64,000 nt of DNA from Clostridium sp. 1001271B_151109_B4 (GTDB lineage: Bacteria; Bacillota; Clostridia; Clostridiales; Clostridiaceae), in contig NZ_JADPBQ010000002.1 of assembly GCF_015670405.1 (NCBI RefSeq), positions 1 to 64,000 of the forward strand. Direction: 5' to 3'. The notes under the pieces are model-generated. The model did no database searches, was not told the DNA's origin, and saw only the letters and a program-made list of their open reading frames with translations. The position numbers were made by a program, and so were the translations under genes. This document shows, one piece after another, positions 46,498 through 56,229 of this stretch; within the stretch, counting starts at the first letter, position 1, and each line of letters begins with the position of its first letter.

Positions 46498-47866
46498 AGC
46501 TTAACCCCTCCACTTCAATGAAGTTTTCATAATCTCGCAATGAAATATTTCCATTAATTAATAAAGTCTTTAAATTTTTAACCATTTCTGAATTCGAAAG
46601 TAGATTATTATCATTATTTATATTTTTTATTTTTTCTTTCATATCATTATCAATAACATGTACTGCCGCAACTAATGAACGTCCTTTATATCCAGTAAAA
46701 TTACATTCATTACATCCACATTTTTCATAAATCTTAATTACTTCTCCATCAATATCTTTTTCATCAATTATAGTTTTACAATTATCACATAATAATCTAA
46801 TAAGCCTTTGAGATACTATTCCAACTAATGAATCCCTTATTAAATATTTCTCAACCTTCATATCTTCAAGTCTAAAATAAACTTCTCTTGGGTCACGTGT
46901 ATGTATTGTAGAATAAACTTTATGCCCTGTTAATGCTGCCCTAACACTCATTTCTGCTGTCTCCTCATCTCTTATTTCTCCCATCATAATAATATCAGGA
47001 TCCTGTCTTAAGAAGCATCTTAAGCCTTCTGCAAAGCCAATATTTAAAGTTTTATTTAAATTCATTTGATTTATTCCTGGGATAATCGCCTCTATAGGGT
47101 CCTCTAAACTTGATATATTAACTTGATCTTTATTCAATTCCTGCAATATACTATATAAAGTTGTTGATTTACCTGAACCTGTAGGCCCATTAACAATAGT
47201 AAGCCCTGAATTAACCTTCATAATATATTTTAACTTGTCTTTTTGTTCAGAAGTTAAATTGAGCTTATCTATTGAATAATTAAATACATTTCCATATAGT
47301 ATCCTTATTACAACCTTTTCACCAAAAATAGCTGGCATTGTACTAATTCTTAAATCATAACTTTTCTTATTGTACTCAAATGAAATTTTCCCATCCTGAG
47401 GCTTTCTCTTTTCTGTTATATCCATATTAGAATTTAGCTTTATTTTTGATAGAATTAATTGATATTCTTCTTTATTAAAAATATACATAGGTCTCAATAA
47501 CCCATCTATTCTAAATCTAACTACTACCTTATCCTTATATGGCTCATAATGTATATCAGATACATTAAATTCAATAGCTTCTTTAATAATAATGTCATAT
47601 GCTTCTTTTTTTTGACCTAAATATGCTATTTTAATAAGATATAGAATTTCTTCCTCTTTAATTAGTGTTATGATAACTTTTTTCCTAAATATGAAAAGCA
47701 TATCATCTTCAATCTTTTCATTAACTTCACTACAATAAACATAAACCTCCTTTTCATTTTCTTTAAATGGTATTGCTTTAAGTAATCTAGCTTTTTGTTC
47801 ATTAATTTTTCTAGCCGTTGTAATATTAATACTTTTTAATAAATTATTATATATTGTTTCTTTCAT
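46481..47866 (-). CDS. pilB: Type IV pilus/type II secretion assembly ATPase (PilB/GspE/ComGA)
   Basis: A 461-residue hexameric motor. Walker A GPTGSGKST is near residue 225, the Asp box RQDPDIIMMGEIRDEET near 289, His box STIHT near 318, and two CxxC pairs (CDNC and CNEC, residues about 361 to 390) for a zinc site. The N-terminal domain is shorter than in PilB of Gram-negatives and closer to ComGA. First gene of the nine-gene operon. ATG at 47866. Confidence 0.93.
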   Translation of the reverse strand: MKETIYNNLLKSINITTARKINEQKARLLKAIPFKENEKEVYVYCSEVNEKIEDDMLFIFRKKVIITLIKEEEILYLIKIAYLGQKKEAYDIIIKEAIEFNVSDIHYEPYKDKVVVRFRIDGLLRPMYIFNKEEYQLILSKIKLNSNMDITEKRKPQDGKISFEYNKKSYDLRISTMPAIFGEKVVIRILYGNVFNYSIDKLNLTSEQKDKLKYIMKVNSGLTIVNGPTGSGKSTTLYSILQELNKDQVNISSLEDPIEAIIPGINQMNLNKTLNIGFAEGLRCFLRQDPDIIMMGEIRDEETAEMSVRAALTGHKVYSTIHTRDPREVYFRLEDMKVEKYLIRDSLVGIVSQRLIRLLCDNCKTIIDEKDIDGEVIKIYEKCGCNECNFTGYKGRSLVAAVHVIDNDMKEKIKNINNDNNLLSNSEMVKNLKTLLINGNISLRDYENFIEVEGLSFEYEK

Positions 47867-47951
47867 CCTTTATAAAACTCACCACTAATCTTTTTTATAT
47901 ACATAAAATTCTTCTCTTTGTTTATTTAAACAAATATTTTGTGATTTTGTA

Positions 47952-47992
47952 CAAAAAAATAAGAATTTAGAATAACTCTAAATTCTTATTTA
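47952..47992 (-). terminator. Terminator after the propeller-like lipoprotein gene
   Basis: An 11-bp stem AAGAATTTAGA/TCTAAATTCTT around ATAAC, T-rich on both sides, next to the stop codon at 47990. Confidence 0.75.
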
Positions 47993-48985
47993 ATCAATAT
48001 TTATAAAATCACAGGTTTTAAGACTATCATCCACCAAAGTAACTGTTCCTTCTGCATATTTATAAAGATGTTCATTTTTACTTCTTCCATCTCCACCTAC
48101 AAATAAAATTTCTCCATTATCATTAACTGATAATCCTTTTTCTACATGTAGTGCATTTGGAAAATCAAATACAAGTCTTTTCACTTCATCATTGCTAATT
48201 TCATAAATGGAAAAATTATTATCTTTAACTCTTCCTAACAAATATATACTTCCATTAACCTCTTCAATATCATTAACATCTATAACTTCATCAGAAACTT
48301 CACTTACAGTCCCATCGATATTAACAATCTTAAGCATTGTACTTTCTTCATAATGTTCTTCTACAAGAGCAACTCCATCTTTAATATGCTTTAAAAACTT
48401 TACAAATCCATTATTAATTTTATAAAGATTTTCTTCGGACTTACTTTCAATATCATATGTAAATATCCCTGATATTTTGTTTTCTGTATCTACTCCATAA
48501 AAAGCTAACTTTTTATCAGTAATCCAATCAATAAACTGACCAGAAATAACAGCATTATTTTCTAACAAAATTTCTTTTTTATCATTAAGCCTCATAACTG
48601 CTGGAATAAGATATTCATCATTAATAAAATAAAAAACATAATTTCCATCTGGCGATATTTTTAAGCTTACAATATTATCATGATCAATCTTAATATCTTC
48701 TGAATTATAATTAATATAAAAACTATTATCCTTAAAGAAAGTATAAGTATGAGATGATAAATTGTAGTTATTAATTATCTTATCTTCCGTGTCAATTAGT
48801 TCATATTTACCTTCATCATTCATATTGAATGTTTCATAATCATTTCCTTCATCAACAAATGAACCTTTATTTATTATAATGCCTTCTTTATTCTCTTCTT
48901 CGTTTTTATTACAACCAACAAGTATAAAGCCTAATACTACAACTTGAAATACTACTAATAATTTTATATATATTTTTTTAGTCAT
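47990..48985 (-). CDS. Predicted lipoprotein with beta-propeller-like repeats
   Basis: A 331-residue lipoprotein (lipobox LVGC, Cys at residue 25). The body consists of repeated about 45-residue four-strand units with NYVFYFIND, KLAFYGVD, SIYLLGRV and EILFVGGDG motifs, consistent with a WD/TolB-like propeller. No catalytic residues recognised. It shares a direction with dapF 16 bases upstream and may be cotranscribed; the function is unknown. Confidence 0.7.
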   Translation of the reverse strand: MTKKIYIKLLVVFQVVVLGFILVGCNKNEEENKEGIIINKGSFVDEGNDYETFNMNDEGKYELIDTEDKIINNYNLSSHTYTFFKDNSFYINYNSEDIKIDHDNIVSLKISPDGNYVFYFINDEYLIPAVMRLNDKKEILLENNAVISGQFIDWITDKKLAFYGVDTENKISGIFTYDIESKSEENLYKINNGFVKFLKHIKDGVALVEEHYEESTMLKIVNIDGTVSEVSDEVIDVNDIEEVNGSIYLLGRVKDNNFSIYEISNDEVKRLVFDFPNALHVEKGLSVNDNGEILFVGGDGRSKNEHLYKYAEGTVTLVDDSLKTCDFINID

Positions 48986-49001
48986 TTATTTTTCCTCATT
49001 T

Positions 49002-49820
49002 TTAATACACTATTCCATCACAAATAAAGTTTGCATCTCCAATCATATAAATTGAATTGCCTTCTATTTCTATTCTTAACTCACCTCCTGGTACTTTTAC
49101 ATTTACTTTTTCTTTTGTTAAATTTAATTTATTGCAAACAACAACTGATGCTGAACATCCTGTTCCACAAGAATAAGTTGCTCCAGCACCTCTTTCCCAT
49201 GTTCTTACTATTATATTTTCATCATCTACAACTTTAACGAAATTTACATTTGTTCCTTCTTCAAAAAGTTCAAACTTTTCAATATATTTACCTTCACTAA
49301 CATCATAGTTTTCATCATCTACAAATATTACAGTATGTGGTACACCTACTAAAAGAGCTGATGCATTATACTTTTTATCGTTAACATTTATTTCTTCATT
49401 TATTAATTGTGATTTATTCTTTAATGGTACTAATGAACCATCAAAAGATATTTCACCCATATATACTTTAACACCATCTACAGTGCTATTATTTATTGTA
49501 AGATTTAGCTTTTTAACTCCATCTCCAGTTTCAACAGATATTAAATCTTTTGATACAATATTTCTTTCATAAACATATTTTCCAAAGCATCTTATAGCAT
49601 TTCCACACATATTTGCCCATGAACCATCACTATTTATTATTACCATTTTTATATCAGCAATATCAGATTTTCTTACAAGAACTATTCCATCTGCTCCTAT
49701 ACCAAATCTTCTATGACAAAGTTTTTTTGCTAAACTTTCCTCTTGTCCAATATACTTATTATCTAAATCTAATAAAAATATAAAATCGTTCCCTGTTCCA
49801 TGCATTTTTGTAAACTTCAT
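49002..49820 (-). CDS. dapF: Diaminopimelate epimerase
   Basis: A 272-residue cofactor-independent epimerase making meso-diaminopimelate for lysine and peptidoglycan. Both active-site cysteines are visible: MCGNAIRCFG (N-terminal half) and SCGTGCSAS (C-terminal half). The opening FTKMHGTGNDFI is typical. ATG at 49820 after AAGGAGG. Confidence 0.96.
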   Translation of the reverse strand: MKFTKMHGTGNDFIFLLDLDNKYIGQEESLAKKLCHRRFGIGADGIVLVRKSDIADIKMVIINSDGSWANMCGNAIRCFGKYVYERNIVSKDLISVETGDGVKKLNLTINNSTVDGVKVYMGEISFDGSLVPLKNKSQLINEEINVNDKKYNASALLVGVPHTVIFVDDENYDVSEGKYIEKFELFEEGTNVNFVKVVDDENIIVRTWERGAGATYSCGTGCSASVVVCNKLNLTKEKVNVKVPGGELRIEIEGNSIYMIGDANFICDGIVY

Positions 49821-49909
49821 AATATCTGCCTCCTTTATTTAACCGTTTTACTATTACAAAAAATAATGATATACTTACTTTAATTAATACTAAAGAAAGG
49901 ATGAAATTT

Positions 49910-51649
49910 ATGGCAATAGACGGTATCTACTTATATAGTTTAGTTGAAGATTTAAAAAAATCAATATTAAATTCTAAAATTGATAAAATTAATCAGCCTG
50001 AAAAAGATGAAATTATAATAACTTTACGAAAAGAAAGAAAGAATCTTAAACTTTTAGTATCTGCTTCACCAAAATATCCAAGGTTTAACTTAACAGAAGT
50101 TGTAAAAGCTAACCCTTTGCAGGCTCCTATGTTTACTATGGTTCTTAGAAAATATTTAATCGGTGGTAAAATAATTGATATTGTCCAACTTGAAGGTGAT
50201 AGAATTGTAAAATTCCTTATTGAATCATCTGATGAACTTGGCTTTAATAGTGTCTACACATTAATAATTGAAATAATGGGCAGACATAGTAATATTACTT
50301 TAGTAAGAGAAAGAGATAATAAAATTATGGAATGTATAAAACATATTTCTCCTTCAATGAATAGTTTTAGGGTTTTGTATCCGGGAATAGCTTACAAACT
50401 TCCCCCAAAATCAACTAAAATTAATCCTTTCTCTTATAATAATACCACTTTGCAAGAGTTTGTGAATAACAATTCTATAACTTTTAGCAAAAATTTCTTT
50501 GTTTCTTGCTTTACTGGTATTAGTAAACCATTATCTGAGCATTTATTTATGGAATATGCCAAAAATTACAATAATTTTTCTATTGAAAATGTAAGTGTAT
50601 TTTTATCTAAATTCTTAGAAGACTTAATAGAAAATGAAGTATTTACTATATATAAAGATAAAGATGGTAATTACGTAGACTTTTATATGCTTCCATTAGA
50701 TCAACTTGAGGATAATTTTACACCGCAAGTATTTAATAATATTCATGAATTGATGGATAAATACTATTTAGAAAAAGATAAGCAAGAAAGAATTAAAGGA
50801 CGTTCAGTAAATCTTCAAAAATTAGTAACTACTAATATTGACAGATGTTTAAAGAAAGAAAATAAATTAAACTCTGTCTTAGAAAAATGTAATGATAAAG
50901 AAGATTTCAAAATAAAAGGTGATTTATTAACATCTTATATTTATAGTATAAAAAAAGGTGACAATTCTTTTACTACTGTTAATTTCTTTAGTGAGAAAGG
51001 CGAAGAGGTAACTATACCACTTGATGAAAACAAAACACCATCTGAAAATGTTCAAAGCTATTATAAAAAATATAATAAACTAAAAAAATCTGAAGAATCA
51101 GCCATTGAACAATTAGAAAAAAATAGTGATGAATTACAATATCTTAACTCAGTACTAACTAATATTGAAAATTGTGAAAGTTATACTGAAATTGATGATA
51201 TTAAAGAAGAACTTATTTCAACTGGTTATGTAAGAAAGAGAAAAACTAATGGTAAAAATAACAAAAAAGCAAAACCATCAAAGCCTCTTCATTATATTTC
51301 TTCAGATGGAATTGATATTTTCGTTGGTAAAAATAATCTTCAAAATGATAATTTGTCATTAAAGTTTGCAAATAAAAATCACATGTGGCTTCATACTAAA
51401 AATATTCCTGGCTCACATGTAATTGTTTGTTCTAATGACGTTCCTGATAATACTTTAGTAGAAGCTGCAACTTTAGCTGCATATTACAGTAAAGCAAAAG
51501 ACTCTTCAAAAGTAGATGTTGATTATACATTAGTAAAAAATTTAAAAAAGCCTAATGGTGCTAAACCTGGAATGGTTATATATCATACAAACTATACAAT
51601 GACTGTTGATCCTTCCGAAATTAACAATTTAAATTTAGATAAAAAATAA
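49910..51649 (+). CDS. rqcH: RqcH/NFACT ribosome quality-control protein (FbpA family)
   Basis: A 579-residue NEMF-family protein that adds Ala tails to stalled nascent chains on 50S subunits; older annotation calls it fibronectin-binding. NFACT-N domain is residues 1-200, including the GDR motif near residue 85; a HhH/coiled-coil middle (about 290-430) follows; the C-terminal NFACT-R domain contains HMWLHTKNIPGSHVIV. ATG 49910 is chosen over 49901 because AGAAAGGA is then correctly spaced. Plus strand, flanked by a convergent gene. Confidence 0.92.
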   Translation: MAIDGIYLYSLVEDLKKSILNSKIDKINQPEKDEIIITLRKERKNLKLLVSASPKYPRFNLTEVVKANPLQAPMFTMVLRKYLIGGKIIDIVQLEGDRIVKFLIESSDELGFNSVYTLIIEIMGRHSNITLVRERDNKIMECIKHISPSMNSFRVLYPGIAYKLPPKSTKINPFSYNNTTLQEFVNNNSITFSKNFFVSCFTGISKPLSEHLFMEYAKNYNNFSIENVSVFLSKFLEDLIENEVFTIYKDKDGNYVDFYMLPLDQLEDNFTPQVFNNIHELMDKYYLEKDKQERIKGRSVNLQKLVTTNIDRCLKKENKLNSVLEKCNDKEDFKIKGDLLTSYIYSIKKGDNSFTTVNFFSEKGEEVTIPLDENKTPSENVQSYYKKYNKLKKSEESAIEQLEKNSDELQYLNSVLTNIENCESYTEIDDIKEELISTGYVRKRKTNGKNNKKAKPSKPLHYISSDGIDIFVGKNNLQNDNLSLKFANKNHMWLHTKNIPGSHVIVCSNDVPDNTLVEAATLAAYYSKAKDSSKVDVDYTLVKNLKKPNGAKPGMVIYHTNYTMTVDPSEINNLNLDKK

Positions 51650-51654
51650 ATTGA

Positions 51655-51690
51655 AAAAAGGTGAAATTGCTTTGCAATTTCACCTTTTTA
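51655..51690. terminator. Bidirectional terminator between rqcH and the methyltransferase gene
   Basis: A 13-bp stem AAGGTGAAATTGC/GCAATTTCACCTT with a 3-base loop, T-rich on both sides, between convergent genes. Confidence 0.88.
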
Positions 51691-51725
51691 ATTCCTTAAC
51701 TTCTAATTCCTAACTACTACTTACC

Positions 51726-52883
51726 CTAAATATGGTTTACAACCATATCTCCGTTATTTTTTATTTTCTCATTATCAAAGTATTGATAGTAGTAACATTT
51801 TAATTTACCATTATAAAGCTTTCTATTTTTTGTTGCCTTTCTACCAAACGGCACTTCAAAACCTTCGTAAGAAGTTAAAATGTTGAAATCCCATGTATCA
51901 AGCTTTCTCTTATTCATCCCTAAATACTTATAAAGCTCTTCTACCTCTTTTTTCTCTCCTAATCTTTCACCATATGGAGGATTTGTAATAATAAATGCAT
52001 TTTTATCACTACTTGAGAATTGTTTGAAATCTCTCTTTTGGAATTCAATATATTTAGCAACTCCAGCTTTTTGAGAATTGCTTCTAGCAATCTTAAGCAT
52101 TCTTCCATCTATATCATAACCTATTAATTTTATATCTTTGTTCTTAATAGATCTTTCTGCACCTTCTTTTACTTGTTCAAATACCTCTGAACCAATTGTT
52201 GGCCAAGTTTCTGCTACGAAGTTTCTAAATAAACCAGGTGCTATATTTTGCATTATCATTGCTGCTTCTATTAAAATAGTTCCTGAACCACAAAATGGAT
52301 CAACTAAAGTATAATCTTCTTTCCATCTTGATATTAAAACTAATGCAGCTGCTAATGTTTCCTTTAATGGAGCTATACCAGCCTCTTCTCTATAACCTCT
52401 TTTGTGAAGTCCTACACCACTTGTATCAATAGATAAAGTTACAACATCCTTTAAAATTGATACTTCTATCTTATAAACTGGCCCATCTTCAGAAAAATGA
52501 GATACTCCATATGCTTCGCTCATACTTGTTACTATAGCTTTTTTAACAATTGATTGACAATCTGGAACACTAAAAAGTGTAGATTTAACCGATTTACCTA
52601 CAACGTGCATAACACCATCTACAGGTATAATATCACTCCATTTTACAGCTTTAGTTCCTTGGAATAATTCTTCAAAGCTTCTTGCTTCAAATTCTGCCAT
52701 TTTAATAAAAATTCTATCTGCAGTTCTTAAATGAACATTAGCTATTGCAATATCCATTTCATCTCCTTCAAAATGAACTTTTCCATTTTCAACTGTTAAA
52801 TCTTCATATCCTAATGCCTTTAACTCTTTTGCCGTTATTCCTTCCAGCCCAAAAGTTGTTGTTGCTACTAAATTATATTCCAT
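51726..52883 (-). CDS. THUMP-domain RNA methyltransferase (RlmL-like, YpsC family)
   Basis: A 385-residue class I SAM methyltransferase. THUMP domain about residues 45-155; the MTase domain has the SAM motif VDPFCGSGTILIEAA near 195 and the catalytic IITNPPYGERLG near 290. Relatives methylate guanine N2 of 23S rRNA. ATG at 52883 after AAAAGGAG. Confidence 0.9.
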   Translation of the reverse strand: MEYNLVATTTFGLEGITAKELKALGYEDLTVENGKVHFEGDEMDIAIANVHLRTADRIFIKMAEFEARSFEELFQGTKAVKWSDIIPVDGVMHVVGKSVKSTLFSVPDCQSIVKKAIVTSMSEAYGVSHFSEDGPVYKIEVSILKDVVTLSIDTSGVGLHKRGYREEAGIAPLKETLAAALVLISRWKEDYTLVDPFCGSGTILIEAAMIMQNIAPGLFRNFVAETWPTIGSEVFEQVKEGAERSIKNKDIKLIGYDIDGRMLKIARSNSQKAGVAKYIEFQKRDFKQFSSSDKNAFIITNPPYGERLGEKKEVEELYKYLGMNKRKLDTWDFNILTSYEGFEVPFGRKATKNRKLYNGKLKCYYYQYFDNEKIKNNGDMVVNHI

Positions 52884-52898
52884 TATTTATGTCTCCTT

Positions 52899-53435
52899 TT
52901 AAGATTCATATATTTTAACCGAATCTTCTCCATCTATTTCGTTTATTTCAACTGCTACTATTTCAGTTTTTGATGTTGGTATGTTTTTCCCTACATAATC
53001 TGCTCTTATTGGCAATTCCTTGTGTCCTCTATCGATTAGTACAGCTAATTGAATTGATAATGGTCTACCACCATCAATTATAGCCTCTATAGCTGCTCTT
53101 ACAGTTCTACAAGTAAATAAAACATCATCAACTAATATTACTTTTTTTCCTTTTACTTCAACTCCTAAGTCGACAGAGTTTATTTTAGGCGCTTCTGTAA
53201 CTTCAGTTATGTCATCTCTATAAAGACTTATATCAACATATCCAACTTCCACAGATACTCCTTCTATTTTTTCAATATTTTCAGCAATTCTCTTAGCTAA
53301 AGGATATCCTCTTCTCTTTATACCGATTAATACTATATCTTCTACACCCTTATTTTTTTCAATTATTTCATGAGAAATTCTAATTAAACTTCTTCTAACT
53401 GCATTTGCATCTAATAAATTTGCCTTTAATTTCAT
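52899..53435 (-). CDS. pyrR: Bifunctional pyr operon regulator/uracil phosphoribosyltransferase PyrR
   Basis: A 178-residue PRTase-fold protein. PRPP-binding VILVDDVLFTCRTVRAAIEAI is at about residues 93-113. The usual Gly of TGRT is Cys (TCRT), which I have seen in other clostridial PyrR. IGIKRRGYPLA and LIDRGHKELPIRADYVGKN are the RNA/active-site segments. No pyr genes and no PyrR-binding leader are visible here. ATG at 53435 after AAGGAG. Confidence 0.92.
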   Translation of the reverse strand: MKLKANLLDANAVRRSLIRISHEIIEKNKGVEDIVLIGIKRRGYPLAKRIAENIEKIEGVSVEVGYVDISLYRDDITEVTEAPKINSVDLGVEVKGKKVILVDDVLFTCRTVRAAIEAIIDGGRPLSIQLAVLIDRGHKELPIRADYVGKNIPTSKTEIVAVEINEIDGEDSVKIYES

Positions 53436-53513
53436 AAAAATAACTCCTTACTTTATATATTTTCAGATATTAAATTTCATCTCTAATTTAGAATTAAAAT
53501 TTTCTCTATTAAT

Positions 53514-54425
53514 TTAAGAATTCAATTTATTTATTAATTCTTTAAAATACTCTGGCAGCTCTGATGTAAATTCCATATATTCATTAGTTCTTGGATGAAT
53601 AAAGCCTAAAGTTTTAGCATGTAATACTTGACCTTCTACATTAAACTTTTGTCTTTTATATCCATATACTAAATCACCAACTAATGGATGCCCTATTGAA
53701 GCCATATGAACCCTGATTTGATGTGTTCTCCCAGTTTCTAGTGTGCATTTTACTAATGATAAACCTTTATCATATTGTTCTAAGACCTCATAGTGAGTAA
53801 CTGCTCTTTTACCCTCTTCATTAATAGCCATTTTTATTCTCTCTTTTTTATCTCGTCCTAGTGGCTTATTAATAGTTCCTGTAGTATTACTAAACTTTCC
53901 TTCTACTAAAGCATAATATTCTCTCTTAATAGAATGGTCTTTAAATTGAACTGCTAATTTGTTATGAGCTTCATCATTTTTAGCTATAATAAGTATTCCT
54001 GATGTATCTTTATCAATTCTATGTACGATACCTGGTCTTATTACCCCGTTAATTCCTGATAAATCGCTACAATGATGTAATATCCCATTAACTAAGGTAC
54101 CAGTATAATTACCTGGTGCAGGATGAACAACAACCCCTTTAGACTTGTTAACTATTATAACATCTTCATCTTCATAAATAATATCTAAATCCATTTCTTC
54201 TGGTTCAACATTTAGTTCTATTGGATCTGGCATTTCTACAGTAATCTCATCATTATTTTTTAACTTATAGTTACTTTTTATAACCTTTCCATTGGCCATA
54301 ACTTTTTTATCGTCAATTAAGCCTTGAATGAATGATCTAGACTTTCCTTCTATCATTAATGATAAATATTTATCTATTCTTTGCCCTTGTTCTTCATTAC
54401 TAATTAAATAATTCAAATTTTCCAT
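53514..54425 (-). CDS. Pseudouridine synthase, RluD family
   Basis: A 303-residue enzyme with an N-terminal S4 domain (residues 14-75) and the RluA-type catalytic motif HRIDKDTSG (about residues 135-143), where the Asp is the nucleophile. GRTHQIRVHM is the second family block. Likely modifies 23S rRNA. ATG at 54425; the ribosome site is weak. No lspA is adjacent. Confidence 0.93.
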   Translation of the reverse strand: MENLNYLISNEEQGQRIDKYLSLMIEGKSRSFIQGLIDDKKVMANGKVIKSNYKLKNNDEITVEMPDPIELNVEPEEMDLDIIYEDEDVIIVNKSKGVVVHPAPGNYTGTLVNGILHHCSDLSGINGVIRPGIVHRIDKDTSGILIIAKNDEAHNKLAVQFKDHSIKREYYALVEGKFSNTTGTINKPLGRDKKERIKMAINEEGKRAVTHYEVLEQYDKGLSLVKCTLETGRTHQIRVHMASIGHPLVGDLVYGYKRQKFNVEGQVLHAKTLGFIHPRTNEYMEFTSELPEYFKELINKLNS

Positions 54426-54545
54426 ATATTTTTACTCCGTCTATTAGTATTCTTAAGACATTATAATATATAAACTTATGTTACTCAATAGTAGTATGAA
54501 TTATAAAGCAAATTCTTAACTTAAAATAATAATTAATAAATTAAC

Positions 54546-54572
54546 TAAAGGAGACCGAATATCGGTCTCCTA
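54546..54572 (-). terminator. Terminator after divIVA
   Basis: The palindrome GGAGACCGA-ATA-TCGGTCTCC (54550-54570) with a short T tail on the minus strand. Confidence 0.75.
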
Positions 54573-54578
54573 TATGTA

Positions 54579-55181
54579 TTAGTTATTAGCATAGAAGCTC
54601 TTAACCTCATTTATATCATCATTAAGATCTTCCACATTAAATTCTTCTTTTTCTTCATTAGTAAAAGTTTCAGCTTCTTTTTCATGAAGCTCATACTTGT
54701 CTATAGGTTGAGCAACATTATAATTCTTTGTTAAATCTTTTTCTAATTCATCGAAAGTTTGAAGCTGAGTATTCATAAACCCTCTAAACTTAGCTCTAAA
54801 CTTTATAAACTCTTGCTTAACTCTTTCATACTCATCGTTAATTGCAATAACATCACCGTGAGCTTTATCTAAAATTCTTTGTGCTGTTTCATTTGCATTT
54901 CCAATTATTAATTCAGCCTGCTTTTCAGAACTTTCTTTAGCTTGATCAGCTGCATTTTGAGCTAATAAAAGCGTGTTTTGTATTGTAACTTCTAATTTTT
55001 CATAATGTTCTAGTTTCTCATTAACTCTGCTTAAGCTTTCCTTTAATCTAGAATTTTCTTTATATACTTCCTCATAGTTTTCAACAACCTCATCTAAGAA
55101 CTCATCTACTTCTTCAACTGAATATCCTCTTATTCCCTTTTTAAATTCTTTGTTGTTTATATCCATAGGAGTTAATTTCAT
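54579..55181 (-). CDS. divIVA: Cell-division/polarity protein DivIVA
   Basis: A 200-residue coiled-coil protein that marks negatively curved membrane at septa and poles. The N-terminal lipid-binding domain reads TPMDINNKEFKKGIRGYSVEEVDEFLDEV; the rest is coiled coil with an acidic tail. ATG 55181 follows AGAGGTGG. It heads the ylmH-ylmG-sepF-yggS cluster on the downstream side. Confidence 0.95.
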   Translation of the reverse strand: MKLTPMDINNKEFKKGIRGYSVEEVDEFLDEVVENYEEVYKENSRLKESLSRVNEKLEHYEKLEVTIQNTLLLAQNAADQAKESSEKQAELIIGNANETAQRILDKAHGDVIAINDEYERVKQEFIKFRAKFRGFMNTQLQTFDELEKDLTKNYNVAQPIDKYELHEKEAETFTNEEKEEFNVEDLNDDINEVKSFYANN

Positions 55182-55195
55182 TCCATCCACCTCTT

Positions 55196-55963
55196 CTATA
55201 CAAATTTGTTTATTTTAACTTTATATTTTCCACTTTTTGTGCTTCCTATAATTTCCCCTATTATGAATTTTCCTGTTCCTCCAATAGTAATTCTTTGGTT
55301 AGTTTTTATATCTTTACTCTTTTGTGAACTCTTAGAATAATCAACTAACACTTTCCCACTATCAATTAAATCAATTGCTTTTCCTCTTGATAATTTAGCA
55401 AGTTTTGCAACTATACTATCTAATCTAAGAGATGAAACTATTATAACTTCCTCTACATAATTGCACTTAGGTAAATTATCCTCATGTATTTCTTCAACAA
55501 TTACAGGAGCCCTTCCTACACTATTTAATTCACTTATAACATAATCAGCAACTTCATCATAAATAGGAACTATTGCAAAATCATCAATTACTCTTAAATC
55601 ACCTAATTTTTCTCTTTCTAGTCCTAAAGCCATAATAGCACCTAAATAATCTTTATGACATAAATTATTAAATTTAGATTTATTAATAACTTTTATAATC
55701 CTATAAGGCATAGGAATATCATAAATATTATTAAAAGCTAGTATTCTTCTATCACATTCATCAAAGGCGCCTTTAGCTTCTACTTTAAAATTATTCGAAT
55801 TAAATTTATTAATAAAGAAAATCCATACATTAGGTTTACAAAAGAATTTAGTAAAAGTCGGAATCCCCTTGCTATATGCTAAATTCATACATTCATAAAC
55901 CTTTAAAACATCTTCAGTATCTTCTTTTAAAAAACTTTTTAAAATATCTTCTTTAGAAATCAT
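55196..55963 (-). CDS. ylmH: YlmH family S4-domain RNA-binding protein
   Basis: A 255-residue protein with a YlmH N-terminal domain (residues 75-165, including GALGLEREKLGD-like LGAIMALGLEREKLGD) and a C-terminal S4 domain (SLRLDSIVAKLAKLSRGKAIDLIDSGKVLVDY). Homologues help rescue or monitor ribosomes. Starts 2 bases after ylmG stops, with no clear ribosome site, suggesting coupling. Confidence 0.9.
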   Translation of the reverse strand: MISKEDILKSFLKEDTEDVLKVYECMNLAYSKGIPTFTKFFCKPNVWIFFINKFNSNNFKVEAKGAFDECDRRILAFNNIYDIPMPYRIIKVINKSKFNNLCHKDYLGAIMALGLEREKLGDLRVIDDFAIVPIYDEVADYVISELNSVGRAPVIVEEIHEDNLPKCNYVEEVIIVSSLRLDSIVAKLAKLSRGKAIDLIDSGKVLVDYSKSSQKSKDIKTNQRITIGGTGKFIIGEIIGSTKSGKYKVKINKFV

Positions 55964-55965
55964 TA

Positions 55966-56226
55966 TTATAACAACATCCCACTAATTAAATTTAATACAA
56001 CAATTGCCATCAGAGGTGCAAAATCAATCATCATATTTCCAAAAAACTTTTCCTGAATTCTTCTAAAAGGTTCTAATATAGGATAATTCAATGAAATTAA
56101 AATTCTATAGAAATTACTTTCAGTAATACTAGGTATATATGATAAAATTACCTCTGCTAAAATTGTTATATTCAAAACTGAAAATAGTAAATATAAAAAA
56201 CTACCTATGATTCCTATTGGAATCAC
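55966..56226 (-). CDS. ylmG: YggT family membrane protein YlmG (start codon unclear)
   Basis: An 83-86-residue protein with two transmembrane helices (residues 6-30 and 65-85) and the family block LISLNYPILEPFRR. Annotated here from GTG 56226, but that codon lies inside the AGGAGGTG ribosome site. An ATA at 56217 lies 8 bases beyond AGGAGG and may be the true start, as no ATG, GTG or TTG exists at a normal spacing. Confidence 0.8.
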   Translation of the reverse strand: MIPIGIIGSFLYLLFSVLNITILAEVILSYIPSITESNFYRILISLNYPILEPFRRIQEKFFGNMMIDFAPLMAIVVLNLISGMLL

Positions 56227-56229
56227 CTC

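Noticed and set aside
53436-53513. PyrR-binding attenuator near pyrR.
   Set aside because: No stem-loop with the conserved binding loop and no adjoining pyr genes.
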